From the NCBI GenBank assembly GCA_002706265.1, contig PAKU01000041.1:1-42938 (forward strand): a DNA stretch of 42,938 nucleotides. The letters are read 5' to 3'. This DNA comes from Polycyclovorans sp. Its GTDB lineage: Bacteria > Pseudomonadota > Gammaproteobacteria > Nevskiales > Nevskiaceae. Under the pieces are notes generated by a model. The model had not been told where the DNA came from and did no database searches. It was given only the letters and a program-made list of their open reading frames with translations. A program made the translations under genes and the position numbers. Positions 1 to 9,506 of the stretch are shown here, piece after piece. Each line of letters opens with the position of its first letter. Position 1 is the first letter of the stretch.

Positions 1-2353
1 GGCCCGTGCCCCGGCGCCCGCGCCCGCCGCTGCGGCCGCGACGCCCCCGCCGCCGGCCGATTCATCCGGCGCTGCGGCGGGTGCCGATCGCTACACCGTC
101 AAGCCCGGCGAAACCCTGTGGGGGGTGGCCACCGCCCTTCGGCCGGATGAGGGTGTCGACATGAACCAGGTCATCTACGCGCTGGTCAACGCCAACCCCA
201 CCGCGTTCGACCGGGGTCGCTTCGAAGGCTTGATGAAAAACGTCACCCTGGACGTGCCGCGCCGCGAAACGATGCTCGCCACCCCCGTCGAGGCCGCACG
301 GGCCGGTGTTGCGGCCTGGCGTCGCAGCGGGAGTATCACGGCCGGCGCCACGCCGCGTGCCAGCGTGGCGCCCCGCCGCACGCCGGCCCCCTCGGCGCAA
401 GCCACCGCCACCCCGGCACCGACCGTCACCGTGACGGTGACCCCCAGCGCCGCGCCGGTTGCGCCCGCTGCGCCGGCCGCGAGCGTGGGCGGCAACGACG
501 CCGAGGTGCCCGCGATCGATGACAGCCTGTCGGGCGAACCGGTCGACACCGGGTCTGAAAACCCGATCGACGCCGCCGCCGCGCTGGCGGCCGAGGGCGA
601 CGCCGCCGGCGCCGATGCCGATGTGAACGTGATCGACGGGGGCGGCGCGTCCGGCGCCCCCGCGCCCAATGGCGATGCAACCGACACTGCGCTGACCGGC
701 CCCGCCGACGCGCCGCTGGCGGATGCGCCGCGGGATGAGCAGGCCGAAGACAACCTCACCGAGTTGATGGCCGACGACGCGGCGTCGGCCGAGATCGCGG
801 CGCCCGAGCCGGTTACCGCTGCGCGTGATCGGCCGTGGTGGCTGGTCCTGCTGCTGATCTTCATGCTGGTGCTGATTGCGCTGCTGTTGCTGCGCCGCCG
901 CCGCCGTCGCGACGGTGCCGCCGGCCCGGCCCGACGCGCGCCGCGCCCGACGCCTCAATCGCCGCCCACGGCTGCGGCTGCGGCGGCAGGTGCCGGTGCG
1001 GCATCGGCCACCCACGCCCCCCCCGACAGCGTCGCAGCGGCGCAGCGCCAGGCCGATGAAGCCGAGGCGCTGTTCATGGCGGCCTATGCCGAAGAGCAGG
1101 CCGAAGAACAGGCCGAGGCAGAGCGCACCCGTGCGCAGGCCGATCCCGGCAATGTCGATGCAATTCCCGACTTTGACGCGGCGCAGATCATTGATGAACC
1201 GGCGGCCGACAGCGACGCGCCGCCGCCCGCAGCGCCGGGCTCGGAGGCGGACGCGCGGTCGCAGAGCGGCTGGGCCAAGGCCGACGCCCTGCTCTCGGCG
1301 CTGGACGAGCCCGAGCCCGAGCCGGCGCCAGGCGATGAGGTCCCATCCACCACTGACGGGTTGGATCCATTGGCCGAGGCCGACACCCACGTCGCCTTCG
1401 GGCTCTACGACGACGCTCTGGACACACTCGACACCGCCCTTGAGCGCGAGCCGCAGCGCGCCGACTATCTGCTGAAACGCGCCGAGGTGCTGCTCGATGC
1501 CGGTCGCGTGCGCGCCTTCATTGCGGCGGCAAGCGACGCCAGGCCGCACCTCGACGACGCCCAGTGGCAGTCACTGGCCGAGGCGGGCCGCCGCGTGGCT
1601 CCGGACGAGCCGTTGTTCGCGACGCCGGGCGCGGTGACCGCGGCCCCGCCGCCCAGCGAAGATTCGCCGCCTGCCGATGACGACGACCTGCCGGAACGGG
1701 CCGCGGTGCCCGAGGCGCCTGCAGGGGATGCCGGGCTGGACTTCAGCTTCGATGAGCTGCCGACCGTGCCGCCCCCCGCCGCCGACGACGTACCGCCGCG
1801 CGCGCCGCAGGCACGCTCGGACGATGACAACCTCATCGATTTCGACCTGAACTTCGACGCGCCGTCCGCGCCTGCGTCCGTCACGCCGCCGCCGTCGCCG
1901 GACGAGCGGGGTGAGGGTCTGCACTTTGACCTGAGCGCCTTCGACGAGACGCCGCCGCCGCCATCAGCGTCAACGGCGCCTGACGCGCCGCGCGATGACG
2001 GCCTTGAGTTCGACCTGAGCGGGTTTGATCTGCCGCCGGTTGAATCGACGCCACCGCCCGCCGCGCCCCGCGCCGCCGAGAACGAGGCGCTGGGTGCGCT
2101 TGACGGGCTTGACGGGCTTGATGATTTCAAGCTCGACGACTTCGCTCTGGACGAAGCCTCGATCGAGGATGCCGATGCCGACAGCGAGTCGCTGGCCAGC
2201 GGCGACGAAGCCGCCACCAAGCTCGATCTGGCGCGCGCCTATGTCGACATGGGCGATGCCGAGATGGCCCGAGCCCTGCTGGGCGAGGTGCTGGTGGAGG
2301 GGAACGACACCCAGCAGCACGAGGCGCAGGTCTTGATGGACCGTCTGGGTTAG
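1..2353 (+). CDS. fimV: FimV-like pilus assembly / polar hub protein, 5' truncated
   Basis: The reading frame is already open at base 2, so the true start lies upstream of the window. A LysM peptidoglycan-binding motif (YTVKPGETLW, about residues 31-80 of the visible part) comes first. Next is a long Ala/Pro/Asp-rich linker and one transmembrane helix (about residues 278-297) followed by a run of Arg. A large acidic cytoplasmic region holds a TPR-like segment (bases about 1390-1500). The conserved FimV C-terminal domain (bases about 2194-2350, with DLARAYVDMGDAEMARALLG) ends the protein. In Pseudomonas, FimV binds peptidoglycan and organises polar type IV pilus and type II secretion components; that role is inferred here from domain order. 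The neighbouring truA and trpF agree with the usual fimV context. The start cannot be assessed. Confidence 0.9.
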   Translation, partial: ARAPAPAPAAAAATPPPPADSSGAAAGADRYTVKPGETLWGVATALRPDEGVDMNQVIYALVNANPTAFDRGRFEGLMKNVTLDVPRRETMLATPVEAARAGVAAWRRSGSITAGATPRASVAPRRTPAPSAQATATPAPTVTVTVTPSAAPVAPAAPAASVGGNDAEVPAIDDSLSGEPVDTGSENPIDAAAALAAEGDAAGADADVNVIDGGGASGAPAPNGDATDTALTGPADAPLADAPRDEQAEDNLTELMADDAASAEIAAPEPVTAARDRPWWLVLLLIFMLVLIALLLLRRRRRRDGAAGPARRAPRPTPQSPPTAAAAAAGAGAASATHAPPDSVAAAQRQADEAEALFMAAYAEEQAEEQAEAERTRAQADPGNVDAIPDFDAAQIIDEPAADSDAPPPAAPGSEADARSQSGWAKADALLSALDEPEPEPAPGDEVPSTTDGLDPLAEADTHVAFGLYDDALDTLDTALEREPQRADYLLKRAEVLLDAGRVRAFIAAASDARPHLDDAQWQSLAEAGRRVAPDEPLFATPGAVTAAPPPSEDSPPADDDDLPERAAVPEAPAGDAGLDFSFDELPTVPPPAADDVPPRAPQARSDDDNLIDFDLNFDAPSAPASVTPPPSPDERGEGLHFDLSAFDETPPPPSASTAPDAPRDDGLEFDLSGFDLPPVESTPPPAAPRAAENEALGALDGLDGLDDFKLDDFALDEASIEDADADSESLASGDEAATKLDLARAYVDMGDAEMARALLGEVLVEGNDTQQHEAQVLMDRLG

Positions 2354-2360
2354 GGCCTCG

Positions 2361-3023
2361 GTGAGGGGACTCCCCAGTGACGGCCTACGTCCGCTCACGC
2401 GGGTGCTGATGCTGTTGATCGTCGCGCCGGCGATCAGCAGCTTTCCGCTGGCCGATCTGCTGCTGCTGGCGCTGGCGCTGGTCGCGGCCTACGCCGCCAC
2501 CGACCGCACCGCGCTGCGTCGTCTGCGCTTCGGCGTGCTGCGCCTGCGCTGGTTGCTGCTGAGCATCATCGTGCTCTACCTCGGCTTCACGCCTGGCGAA
2601 GCGCTCAGCCCCTGGACGCCCGGCCTGAGCTGGGAAGGGCTGTGGGAAGGCTGCCGGCGCATCCTGGTGCTGGTCAGCCTGCTGGCGGCGGTTTACTGGT
2701 TGTTGTCGGCCACGCCGGTGCCCCAGTTGGTGGCCGCCCTGGATCAGTTGCTGACGCCGTTGTCGCGTCTGGGCCTGCCCACCGGCCGCGCCACGGCCCT
2801 GGTGGCGCTGACGCTCTCGGCCGTGGACGGTGTGGAAGGCCGCTACCGAACGCTCAAGGCGCAGGGCCTGAAAGGCCTGGATCTGGCCGCGGCGTGGATC
2901 GGCGACATCGAGCACCAGCCGCCCACGGCCACGCACGCGGTGCTGCTCCTGCCGTGGCCGCGGGTGTGGGAATGGCTGCTGCTGGCGCTGATGCTGCTCA
3001 TGGTCTGGAACTGGCCGCGATGA
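2361..3023 (+). CDS. EcfT/CbiQ-like energy-coupling transmembrane protein, solitary
   Basis: This 220-residue protein has several hydrophobic helices (about residues 15-35, 35-50, 62-80, 100-118 and 200-218). Its cytoplasmic stretch from about residue 125 to 180 (LLTPLSRLGLPTGRATAL, then RTLKAQGLKG) resembles the coupling region of CbiQ/EcfT T-components; the usual Ala-Arg-Gly coupling motif reads Ala-Gln-Gly here. T-components normally link paired ATPases to a substrate-binding S protein, yet no ECF ATPase or S-component is adjacent. The GTG start at 2361 lies 7 bases after the fimV stop; in-frame starts at 2403 (GTG) and 2409 (ATG) are alternatives. Its stop overlaps the truA start (ATGA), implying translational coupling. 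The family call is fairly secure, the substrate unknown. Confidence 0.75.
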   Translation: MRGLPSDGLRPLTRVLMLLIVAPAISSFPLADLLLLALALVAAYAATDRTALRRLRFGVLRLRWLLLSIIVLYLGFTPGEALSPWTPGLSWEGLWEGCRRILVLVSLLAAVYWLLSATPVPQLVAALDQLLTPLSRLGLPTGRATALVALTLSAVDGVEGRYRTLKAQGLKGLDLAAAWIGDIEHQPPTATHAVLLLPWPRVWEWLLLALMLLMVWNWPR

Positions 3024-3811
3024 GCCAGCGTTGGGCGGCGGGTGTCGAGTACCTGGGCAGCGCCTATTCCGGCTGGCAGCGCTTGCCCGAACGGTCGACG
3101 GTACAGGGCGCGGTCGAGGCCGCGCTGGGCACGGTGGCCCACCAGCCGGTGCGGGTCATCACCGCCGGGCGTACCGACGCGGGCGTCCATGCCCTGCAGC
3201 AGGTGATCCATTTCGACTGCGACGCCGCGCGCACGCCCTACGCCTGGTTGCTGGGCAGCAACAGCCTGCTGCCCCCCGACGTGAGCCTGCGCTGGGTGAT
3301 GCCGGTGGACGAGCGTTTTCACGCCCGCTTCGAGGCCCATTCGCGGGAATATCGCTATCTGATTCTCAATCAACGGGCGCGCAGCGCCGTCTGGGGCGGT
3401 CGCGCCACCTGGGAAATGCGGCCGCTGGACGCCGCCGCCATGCACCGTGCCGCGCAGTGCCTGCGGGGTGAGCATGACTTCTCCAGTTTTCGTGACACGC
3501 GCTGTCAGGCCCCCAGCCCGGTGCGGCGACTGGCCGACATCGCCGTGGTCCGCGACGGTGAGATGATCGGCGTGTCGGTGCGCGGCAATGCCTTTCTGCA
3601 TCACATGGTGCGCAACATCGTCGGCAGCCTGATCGACGTCGGCCTGGGCCGGCAGCCGGAAACCTGGATCGCCGAAGTGCTGGCAGCGCGGGACCGTCGT
3701 CTGGCGGGCATGACGGCGGCGGCAGACGGGCTGTATTTCGTCGGGCCACGCTACCCGGCGCACTTCGCGATACCGCCGCCACCCCCCTGGCCTTTCCCCA
3801 CCGGCCCATAA
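3020..3811 (+). CDS. truA: tRNA pseudouridine(38-40) synthase TruA
   Basis: TruA isomerises uridines 38-40 in the anticodon arm of many tRNAs to pseudouridine. The 263-residue product carries the family motif GRTDAGVHA, with the catalytic Asp at residue 53. It also has the conserved core segments EYRYLILN, DFSSFRDTRC and GNAFLHHMVRNIVGSLIDVG, and the length is normal. The ATG at 3020 overlaps the stop of the upstream EcfT-like gene, which fixes the start; longer upstream readings in this frame run inside that gene. The fimV-truA-trpF neighbourhood is conserved in Gammaproteobacteria. trpF begins 8 bases downstream, so co-transcription is likely. Confidence 0.96.
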   Translation: MSQRWAAGVEYLGSAYSGWQRLPERSTVQGAVEAALGTVAHQPVRVITAGRTDAGVHALQQVIHFDCDAARTPYAWLLGSNSLLPPDVSLRWVMPVDERFHARFEAHSREYRYLILNQRARSAVWGGRATWEMRPLDAAAMHRAAQCLRGEHDFSSFRDTRCQAPSPVRRLADIAVVRDGEMIGVSVRGNAFLHHMVRNIVGSLIDVGLGRQPETWIAEVLAARDRRLAGMTAAADGLYFVGPRYPAHFAIPPPPPWPFPTGP

Positions 3812-3818
3812 TTGGCGC

Positions 3819-4475
3819 ATGACCGACGCCGCTGCCCCGTTCCAAAGCCGCACCCGCATCAAGTTTTGCGGCATCACCCGCTGGGAAGACGCCGAGCGCG
3901 CCGTCGCGTTGGGCGTCGATCTGCTGGGCTTCGTGCTGGTGCCGCAGAGCCCGCGCCATGTGGCGCCGGCGCAGGCCGAAGCGATGCGCCGCAAACTGCC
4001 GCCTGGCGTCACCAGCGTGGCGCTGTTCAAGGACGCCGCGCCTGCCGATGTGGACGCGGCGCTCAGGGTCTTCCAACCCGAATGGCTGCAGTTCCACGGG
4101 GCTGAAACCGCGGCCGAGTGCGCGCGGGCCGGGCGGCCGTGGTTCAAGGCCGTGGCGATGAAGGGCGGCGTCGATCTTGACCAGGCGGCGCGCCGCTACG
4201 CCGCCGCCGGCGCCCTGCTGCTGGACGGGCACGCCCCGGGCGCCATGGGCGGCAGCGGCGAAACCTTCGACTGGCACAGCGCGCAGAAGCGCCTGGCAAT
4301 GCCCCTGATCGTGGCCGGGGGGCTGCATCCCGGCAACGTCGGCGAGGCGGTCCGCATCGCCCGTCCCTACGCGGTGGACGTGTCCAGCGGCATCGAGGCG
4401 CGGCCCGGCATCAAGGATTGCGGCAAAATGACGGACTTTGTCGCAGCGGTGCGCGCTGCGGATCAACCAGGTTGA
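3819..4475 (+). CDS. trpF: Phosphoribosylanthranilate isomerase TrpF
   Basis: TrpF converts N-(5-phosphoribosyl)anthranilate to CdRP, the third step of tryptophan synthesis. The 218-residue (beta/alpha)8 protein has the family signature IKFCGIT with the catalytic Cys at residue 17. It also has the phosphate-binding end segment [12 protein letters not shown] and the active-site strand [20 protein letters not shown]. The N-terminus is about ten residues longer than in the shortest homologues. ATG at 3819 follows truA by 7 bases, and trpB starts 5 bases after the stop, so trpF and trpB are almost certainly on one transcript. This is a monofunctional trpF, separate from trpC, as in Pseudomonas. 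Confidence 0.96.
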   Translation: MTDAAAPFQSRTRIKFCGITRWEDAERAVALGVDLLGFVLVPQSPRHVAPAQAEAMRRKLPPGVTSVALFKDAAPADVDAALRVFQPEWLQFHGAETAAECARAGRPWFKAVAMKGGVDLDQAARRYAAAGALLLDGHAPGAMGGSGETFDWHSAQKRLAMPLIVAGGLHPGNVGEAVRIARPYAVDVSSGIEARPGIKDCGKMTDFVAAVRAADQPG

Positions 4476-4480
4476 ACACG

Positions 4481-5692
4481 ATGGCTTACGACTTTCCGGA
4501 TGCCCGCGGGCATTTCGGTCCCTACGGTGGGCAGTTTGTCGCCGAAACCCTGATGGAGCCGCTGGCGCGGCTGACCGAGGCCTATGCGCGACTGAAGAAC
4601 GACCCGGCCTTTCTGGCCGAACTGGACAACGACCTGCGGCATTACGTGGGCCGGCCCAGTCCGCTGTATCACGCCGAGCGGCTGACCGCGAAGTGGGCGA
4701 AAAACGGTGGCGGCGCGCAGATCTGGCTGAAGCGCGAAGACCTCAACCATACCGGCGCCCACAAGATCAACAACACCGTGGGCCAGGCGCTGCTGGCCAA
4801 GCATCTGGGCAAGACCCGCATCATTGCCGAGACCGGCGCCGGCCAGCACGGCGTGGCCACCGCCACCATCGCCGCCCGTCTGGGCCTGAAGTGCGTGGTG
4901 TACATGGGCGCCGAAGACGTGCAGCGGCAGTCGCCCAACGTCTATCGCATGAAGCTGCTGGGCGCCGAGGTGATTCCGGTCAAGTCGGGCACGCAAACCC
5001 TGAAGGACGCACTCAACGAGGCGCTGCGCGACTGGGTGACCCATGTCGATGACACCTTCTACATCATCGGCACCGTGGCCGGCCCGCACCCTTACCCGAT
5101 GCTGGTGCGCGACTTCAACGCCGTGGTCGGGCGCGAACTGCTGACCCAGTGCCCTGAGCGCATCGGCCGACTGCCGGACGCGATGGTGGCCTGCGTGGGC
5201 GGCGGTTCGAATGCCATCGGCATGTTCTACCCGTTCCTGCCGCATCCCGAAGTGCGGCTGGTGGGGGTCGAGGCCGGCGGTCACGGCATCGACACGCCCG
5301 ATCACGCCGCGCCGCTGTCGGCCGGCATGCCGGGGGTGCTGCACGGCAACAAGACCTACATCATGGCCAACGAAGACGGGCAGATCTCGAACACGCATTC
5401 AATCTCGGCGGGCCTGGATTATCCCGGCGTCGGCCCCGAGCATGCCTGGCTCAAAGACAGCGGCCGCGCCCAGTACGTGGCCGTGAACGACGAGCCGGCG
5501 CTGGCGGCGTTCCACGAGCTGACCCGCGTTGAGGGCATCATTCCGGCGCTGGAGTCGGCCCACGCGCTGGCCTATGCCCAGCAGATGGCGACCGGGCTGG
5601 GTCCGGATCACCACATCGTCGTCAACCTCTCGGGCCGTGGCGACAAAGACATTTTCACCATCGCCAAGCGCGAGGGCATCGAGCTGCTTTGA
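4481..5692 (+). CDS. trpB: Tryptophan synthase beta subunit
   Basis: TrpB uses pyridoxal phosphate to condense indole, delivered by a tunnel from TrpA, with L-serine to give L-tryptophan. The 403-residue protein starts [14 protein letters not shown] after a short leader. It carries the PLP-lysine motif HTGAHKINN (Lys95), the phosphate-cup segment [11 protein letters not shown], and a C-terminus ending in [11 protein letters not shown]. Length and motifs are those of the standard TrpB1 class. ATG at 4481 is 5 bases after the trpF stop; an upstream in-frame extension would overlap trpF and lacks family similarity. trpA follows after a 79-base gap. Confidence 0.97.
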   Translation: MAYDFPDARGHFGPYGGQFVAETLMEPLARLTEAYARLKNDPAFLAELDNDLRHYVGRPSPLYHAERLTAKWAKNGGGAQIWLKREDLNHTGAHKINNTVGQALLAKHLGKTRIIAETGAGQHGVATATIAARLGLKCVVYMGAEDVQRQSPNVYRMKLLGAEVIPVKSGTQTLKDALNEALRDWVTHVDDTFYIIGTVAGPHPYPMLVRDFNAVVGRELLTQCPERIGRLPDAMVACVGGGSNAIGMFYPFLPHPEVRLVGVEAGGHGIDTPDHAAPLSAGMPGVLHGNKTYIMANEDGQISNTHSISAGLDYPGVGPEHAWLKDSGRAQYVAVNDEPALAAFHELTRVEGIIPALESAHALAYAQQMATGLGPDHHIVVNLSGRGDKDIFTIAKREGIELL

Positions 5693-5771
5693 GCCCCCTC
5701 GACAGCGCGCCTGCGCTCGCCAGGCCCGTTTCAGTACCTGATGATCGTGCGCCCACCGGCGCGGAGACCGT

Positions 5772-6578
5772 ATGTCGCGGATTGATGAAACTTTTTCCCG
5801 CCTGAAAGGCGAAGGCCGCCAGGCGCTGATTCCCTACATCACGGCGGGCGATCCGCATCCCGATCACAGCGCGGGGCTGATGCATGCGCTGGTCGCCGGC
5901 GGTGCCGACATCATCGAACTGGGGATGCCGTTCTCCGACCCGATGGCCGATGGCCCGATCATACAGTTGGCCTGCGAGCGGGCGCTGATGGCCGGCACGA
6001 CCCTGCGCCGCACCCTGGCCATGGTCGCGCAGTTTCGCCGCACCAACCGCAACACGCCGGTGGTGCTGATGGGCTATCTCAATCCCATCGAGCGCTTTGG
6101 TCTTGACGCCTTCGCCGCCGCCGCCGAGCAGGCGGGGGTCGACGGCGTGCTGATCGTCGATCTGGGGCTGGAAGAGGCCGACAGCTACCTGCCGGTGCTC
6201 ACCGCCCGCGGGCTGGCGCCCATTTTCCTGCTCAGCCCCACCACGCCGCTGGCACGCATGGCGCGGATCGCCGAACATGCCAGCGGCTACCTTTATTACG
6301 TTTCACTCAAGGGCGTGACCGGCGCGGCTAACCTGGATGTGGCGGCGGTGGCCGCGCAGGTACAGGCCTTGCGCGGCGTCACCGCGCTGCCGGTGGCCGT
6401 TGGCTTCGGCATCCGCGATCCGGCCACCGCCGCGGCAGTGGCGCAGATTGCCGATGGCGTGGTGGTGGGCAGCGCCCTGGTGAACCAGATTGCCGAGTTG
6501 GCCGAACAGCCCGAAGCGCTGCCGGCGCGGCTCACGGCAACGCTGTCGGCACTGCGCAACGCCATGGATGCAAGATAG
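5772..6578 (+). CDS. trpA: Tryptophan synthase alpha subunit
   Basis: TrpA cleaves indole-3-glycerol phosphate to indole and glyceraldehyde 3-phosphate and channels indole to TrpB. The 268-residue TIM barrel has the two catalytic acids in textbook positions, Glu49 ([11 protein letters not shown]) and Asp60 (MADGP). The phosphate-binding segments VSLKGVTGA and VGFGIRDP are also present. One oddity: where many bacterial TrpA proteins read D-L-P-P-E-E, this one reads DLGLEEAD. The ATG at 5772 has GGAG a few bases upstream at 5763. The 79-base gap after trpB shows no clear terminator. accD follows after 48 bases, the common trpA-accD-folC order. Confidence 0.96.
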   Translation: MSRIDETFSRLKGEGRQALIPYITAGDPHPDHSAGLMHALVAGGADIIELGMPFSDPMADGPIIQLACERALMAGTTLRRTLAMVAQFRRTNRNTPVVLMGYLNPIERFGLDAFAAAAEQAGVDGVLIVDLGLEEADSYLPVLTARGLAPIFLLSPTTPLARMARIAEHASGYLYYVSLKGVTGAANLDVAAVAAQVQALRGVTALPVAVGFGIRDPATAAAVAQIADGVVVGSALVNQIAELAEQPEALPARLTATLSALRNAMDAR

Positions 6579-6626
6579 GGGGGTGGTGAAGGCTTATCAT
6601 CAACGCGCGTTCTGGGAGGACTGGTC

Positions 6627-7508
6627 TTGAGTTGGCTAGATAAAATTACGGGTTCCAAGCTGGTCAGCGCGGCGCAGCGCACGCGCAACGTGCCGGAAGG
6701 GCTTTGGATCAAATGCGACAGCTGTCATGCGGCGCTGTATCGCACCGAGCTGGAACGCACCCTTGAGGTGTGTCCCAAATGCAGCGCGCACCGCCCCATA
6801 CGCGGCCGCGCCCGGCTGCAGCAGTTCCTTGATGCAGACGGCCGCGAAGAACTGGCGATGGATGTCAGCCCGCTGGACCCGCTGAAGTTCAAGGACGGCA
6901 AGCGGTACAAGGAGCGCATCAAGGTCGCCCAGGCCGGCACCGGTGAGCGCGATGCGCTGATCGTGATGCGCGGCCGCCTGCACGGCCTGCCGCTGGTGGC
7001 CAGCGCCTTCGACTTCGCCTTCATGGGCGGTTCGATGGGCTCGGTGGTCGGTGAAAAATTCGTCCGCGGCGCCGAAGCGGCCATCCAGCAGGGCAGCCCG
7101 TACATCTGCTTCTCGTCCTCGGGCGGGGCGCGCATGCAGGAGTCGCTGTTCTCACTGTTCCAGATGGCGAAAACCTCGGCAGCGCTGGCCAAGCTGTCCG
7201 ACCGCGGCCTGCCGTTCATCTCGGTGCTGACCCACCCGACCACCGGCGGGGTCTCGGCCAGCCTGGCGATGCTGGGCGACGTGAACATCGCCGAGCCGAA
7301 TGCCCTCATCGGGTTTGCCGGGGCGCGCGTGATCGAACAAACCGTGCGCCAGAAGCTGCCCGAAGGTTTTCAGCGCGCCGAGTTTCTGCTGGAGCACGGG
7401 CATATCGACCTGATCGTCGACCGGCGCGAGATGCGGGACCGTGTGCATCGCCTGCTGGCCATCATGACCCACGGCCCCGCGCTGGCCAGCGGCTCCGCCG
7501 CGCCGTGA
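6627..7508 (+). CDS. accD: Acetyl-CoA carboxylase carboxyltransferase beta subunit
   Basis: AccD pairs with AccA to move the carboxyl group from carboxybiotin on AccB to acetyl-CoA, making malonyl-CoA for fatty acid synthesis. The 293-residue product has the N-terminal four-cysteine zinc ribbon at Cys30, Cys33, Cys49 and Cys52. The crotonase-fold segments [11 protein letters not shown] and [13 protein letters not shown] follow. The chosen start is TTG at 6627, with the strong ribosome-binding site GGGAGGA ending 6 bases upstream; the protein then begins MSWLDKI, matching the family. accA is not in the window, as is usual. Confidence 0.96.
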   Translation: MSWLDKITGSKLVSAAQRTRNVPEGLWIKCDSCHAALYRTELERTLEVCPKCSAHRPIRGRARLQQFLDADGREELAMDVSPLDPLKFKDGKRYKERIKVAQAGTGERDALIVMRGRLHGLPLVASAFDFAFMGGSMGSVVGEKFVRGAEAAIQQGSPYICFSSSGGARMQESLFSLFQMAKTSAALAKLSDRGLPFISVLTHPTTGGVSASLAMLGDVNIAEPNALIGFAGARVIEQTVRQKLPEGFQRAEFLLEHGHIDLIVDRREMRDRVHRLLAIMTHGPALASGSAAP

Positions 7509-7515
7509 TCGACGG

Positions 7516-8814
7516 TTGATTCACGGGGTGACCACCAACACGGGTGCCTCCCCGGCGGCTGACGCCAGCCTTGCGCAATGGCTGGACTGGCAACTCGGCC
7601 TGCACCGCGACGAGATTCAGCTGGGCCTCGAACGGGTCGCCCGGGTCGCCGACCGCCTGGGCCTGCGGCGACAGCCGCCGCTGACCCTGACCATCGGCGG
7701 CACCAATGGCAAGGGCGCGGCCACCCGCCTGGCGGCCGACCTGCTGCAGCGTGTCGGGCACTGCGTGGGCCAGTTCACCTCGCCGCACCTGCACGACTAT
7801 GCCGAGCGCATCGTGGTCAATGGCCAGCCGGTGGACCCGGCGTGCATCGTCGAGGCCTTCGTCGCCATCGAGTCGCAGCGCGGCGACACCCCGCTGACCT
7901 ACTTCGAGTTCGGCACGCTGGCGGCCCTGTGGGTGTTTCGCGCCCGGGGCTGCACCGCGCAGGTGCTGGAGGTCGGGCTGGGCGGGCGGCTGGATGCGGT
8001 GAACCTGCTCGATGCCGACGCCGCGCTGATCACCAGCATCGGCACCGATCACGGCGACTGGCTCGGCGACAGCCGCCAGGCCATCGCGGTCGAGAAGGCC
8101 GGCATCTTTCGCCCCGGCAAGGTGGCGGTGTGTGCCGAACACGCACCGCCGGCGGAACTCGCGCCGCATCTGGCCGAACGCGACATCCGCCCGCTGTGGA
8201 TCGGGCAGGCGTTTTCGGTGGTGAGCGACGGTGGCCCCCACTGGCAGCTTCAGGCCGCCGACGGCCCCACCCTGAGCCTGCCGCAACCGCCGCATCTGCC
8301 GGGTCTGCATCAACTGCGCAATGCCGCAGGGGTGATCACCCTGCTGCAGCACCTGCGGCCCAGTGTGGTGCTGCCCGAGGGGGCGCTCGACGCGGCGCTG
8401 CGGGCCTGGGCCTTGCCCGGCCGCTTCGAGCGCCGGGGCCGATACCTGCTCGACGTTGCGCACAACGCCGAAGCCGCGCTGGCCCTGGCGACGCTGCTGC
8501 CGGGCGTGCCGCAGCCGGTGCATCTGGTGTTGGGCATGCTCAGCGACAAGCCCTGCGAAGACGTCGTGGCGGCACTGGCGCCGCAGGTTCAGTCGATCCG
8601 GCTGGTGGACACGCCGGGCCCGCGCGGCATGACGGCCACGACGCTGGCGCGGCGTCTGGGCGATGCCGCGCGGCAGGTGCAGGTGGTGGGCGACATGCGG
8701 GCGGCGTTGGCGCAGGCGACACAGAGCGCCGGCACGGTGCTGGTCTGTGGCTCGTTCATGACCGTTGTGGCGGCGCGCGACATCGTGATCGAGCAGGAGG
8801 CCGCGCGTGGATGA
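7516..8814 (+). CDS. folC: Bifunctional dihydrofolate synthase / folylpolyglutamate synthase
   Basis: FolC adds glutamate to dihydropteroate and then extends the polyglutamate tail of folates. The product (about 430 residues) has the Mur-ligase-type ATP loop TIGGTNGKGA, the substrate segment FTSPHLHDYAERI, and EVGLGGRLDAVN. It also has the central motif TSIGTDHGDWLG and a C-terminal Mur ligase domain with DVAHNAEAA. The start is not certain: TTG at 7516 is the longest reading, and GTG at 7528 is equally plausible. It follows accD closely and its stop overlaps the GTG start of the SPOR-domain gene, indicating one operon. Confidence 0.94.
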   Translation: MIHGVTTNTGASPAADASLAQWLDWQLGLHRDEIQLGLERVARVADRLGLRRQPPLTLTIGGTNGKGAATRLAADLLQRVGHCVGQFTSPHLHDYAERIVVNGQPVDPACIVEAFVAIESQRGDTPLTYFEFGTLAALWVFRARGCTAQVLEVGLGGRLDAVNLLDADAALITSIGTDHGDWLGDSRQAIAVEKAGIFRPGKVAVCAEHAPPAELAPHLAERDIRPLWIGQAFSVVSDGGPHWQLQAADGPTLSLPQPPHLPGLHQLRNAAGVITLLQHLRPSVVLPEGALDAALRAWALPGRFERRGRYLLDVAHNAEAALALATLLPGVPQPVHLVLGMLSDKPCEDVVAALAPQVQSIRLVDTPGPRGMTATTLARRLGDAARQVQVVGDMRAALAQATQSAGTVLVCGSFMTVVAARDIVIEQEAARG

Positions 8815-9442
8815 GGCGTTGCTGCGTCGCCTGCTGGGCGGCGGCGTCCTGCTGGTGTTGGCATGGCTGGTGGCCGCCCTGCTGCCGCCGCCGAAACCGG
8901 TCACCGAACGCGATGAAGACACCGTGGTGATCGACCTGCGCCCGGTCGAGGCCACCCCGCCGGCCGAGGGCCCGCCAGCCGTCGACGACGCAATGCCGGC
9001 CGACACCGCCGACCCGGCTGAAGCCTCAGACGCGCCCGCCGCGCCGCCGTCGGAGACGGCGCCTTCGGCATCGATTCCGACCCCCGCCGTGGCGCCCCGG
9101 CAACCGCAGGCGACGCCGCAGCCCAGTCGCGCGCCGACGCCGGTGGTCAGGCCCACCGCCACGCCGGCGCCGCGGCCCAGCCCCACGGCGGCTCAGGCGC
9201 CGCCCCCGGCCGGTCAGTTCTGGGTGCAGGTGGGCGCCTATGGCACGCGCGAAAGTGCCGAGCAGGTGCGTGAATCATTGGGCGTGGCCGGGCTGTCCGC
9301 GCGGGTGATCAGTGCCGAGGTCAATGGCAAGCAGTTGCACCGTGTGCGCATCGGGCCGTTCAAGGGACGCGGCGACGCCGAGTCGGCTCAGGCCCGGGCC
9401 GTGCTGCTGGGTTACAGCAACGCCCAGGTGGTCGGCACATGA
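8807..9442 (+). CDS. SPOR-domain membrane protein, DedD-like
   Basis: The 211-residue protein has one N-terminal transmembrane helix (about residues 10-28), a long Pro/Ala/Thr-rich periplasmic linker (about 30-135), and a C-terminal SPOR domain (about 138-210). The SPOR domain opens QFWVQVGAYGTRESAEQV and includes HRVRIGPFKG. SPOR domains bind denuded glycan strands at the division septum, so a role in cell constriction like DedD is inferred from fold, topology and the folC-cvpA context. The GTG at 8807 has GGAGG six bases upstream and overlaps the folC stop, supporting this start. I did not use dedD as the symbol because the linker makes orthology uncertain by eye. Confidence 0.9.
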   Translation: MDEALLRRLLGGGVLLVLAWLVAALLPPPKPVTERDEDTVVIDLRPVEATPPAEGPPAVDDAMPADTADPAEASDAPAAPPSETAPSASIPTPAVAPRQPQATPQPSRAPTPVVRPTATPAPRPSPTAAQAPPPAGQFWVQVGAYGTRESAEQVRESLGVAGLSARVISAEVNGKQLHRVRIGPFKGRGDAESAQARAVLLGYSNAQVVGT

Positions 9443-9506
9443 GCGCCGGGCCAGTGCCCCGGGTGCGGATGATAAAATCCGCCATGGCTGAGAGACCGGG
9501 CGCCCG

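Noticed and set aside
62..1549. Long Arg/Gly-rich open frame antisense to fimV
   Set aside because: High GC content keeps antisense frames open; the composition is typical of a shadow frame and FimV domains are clear on the plus strand.
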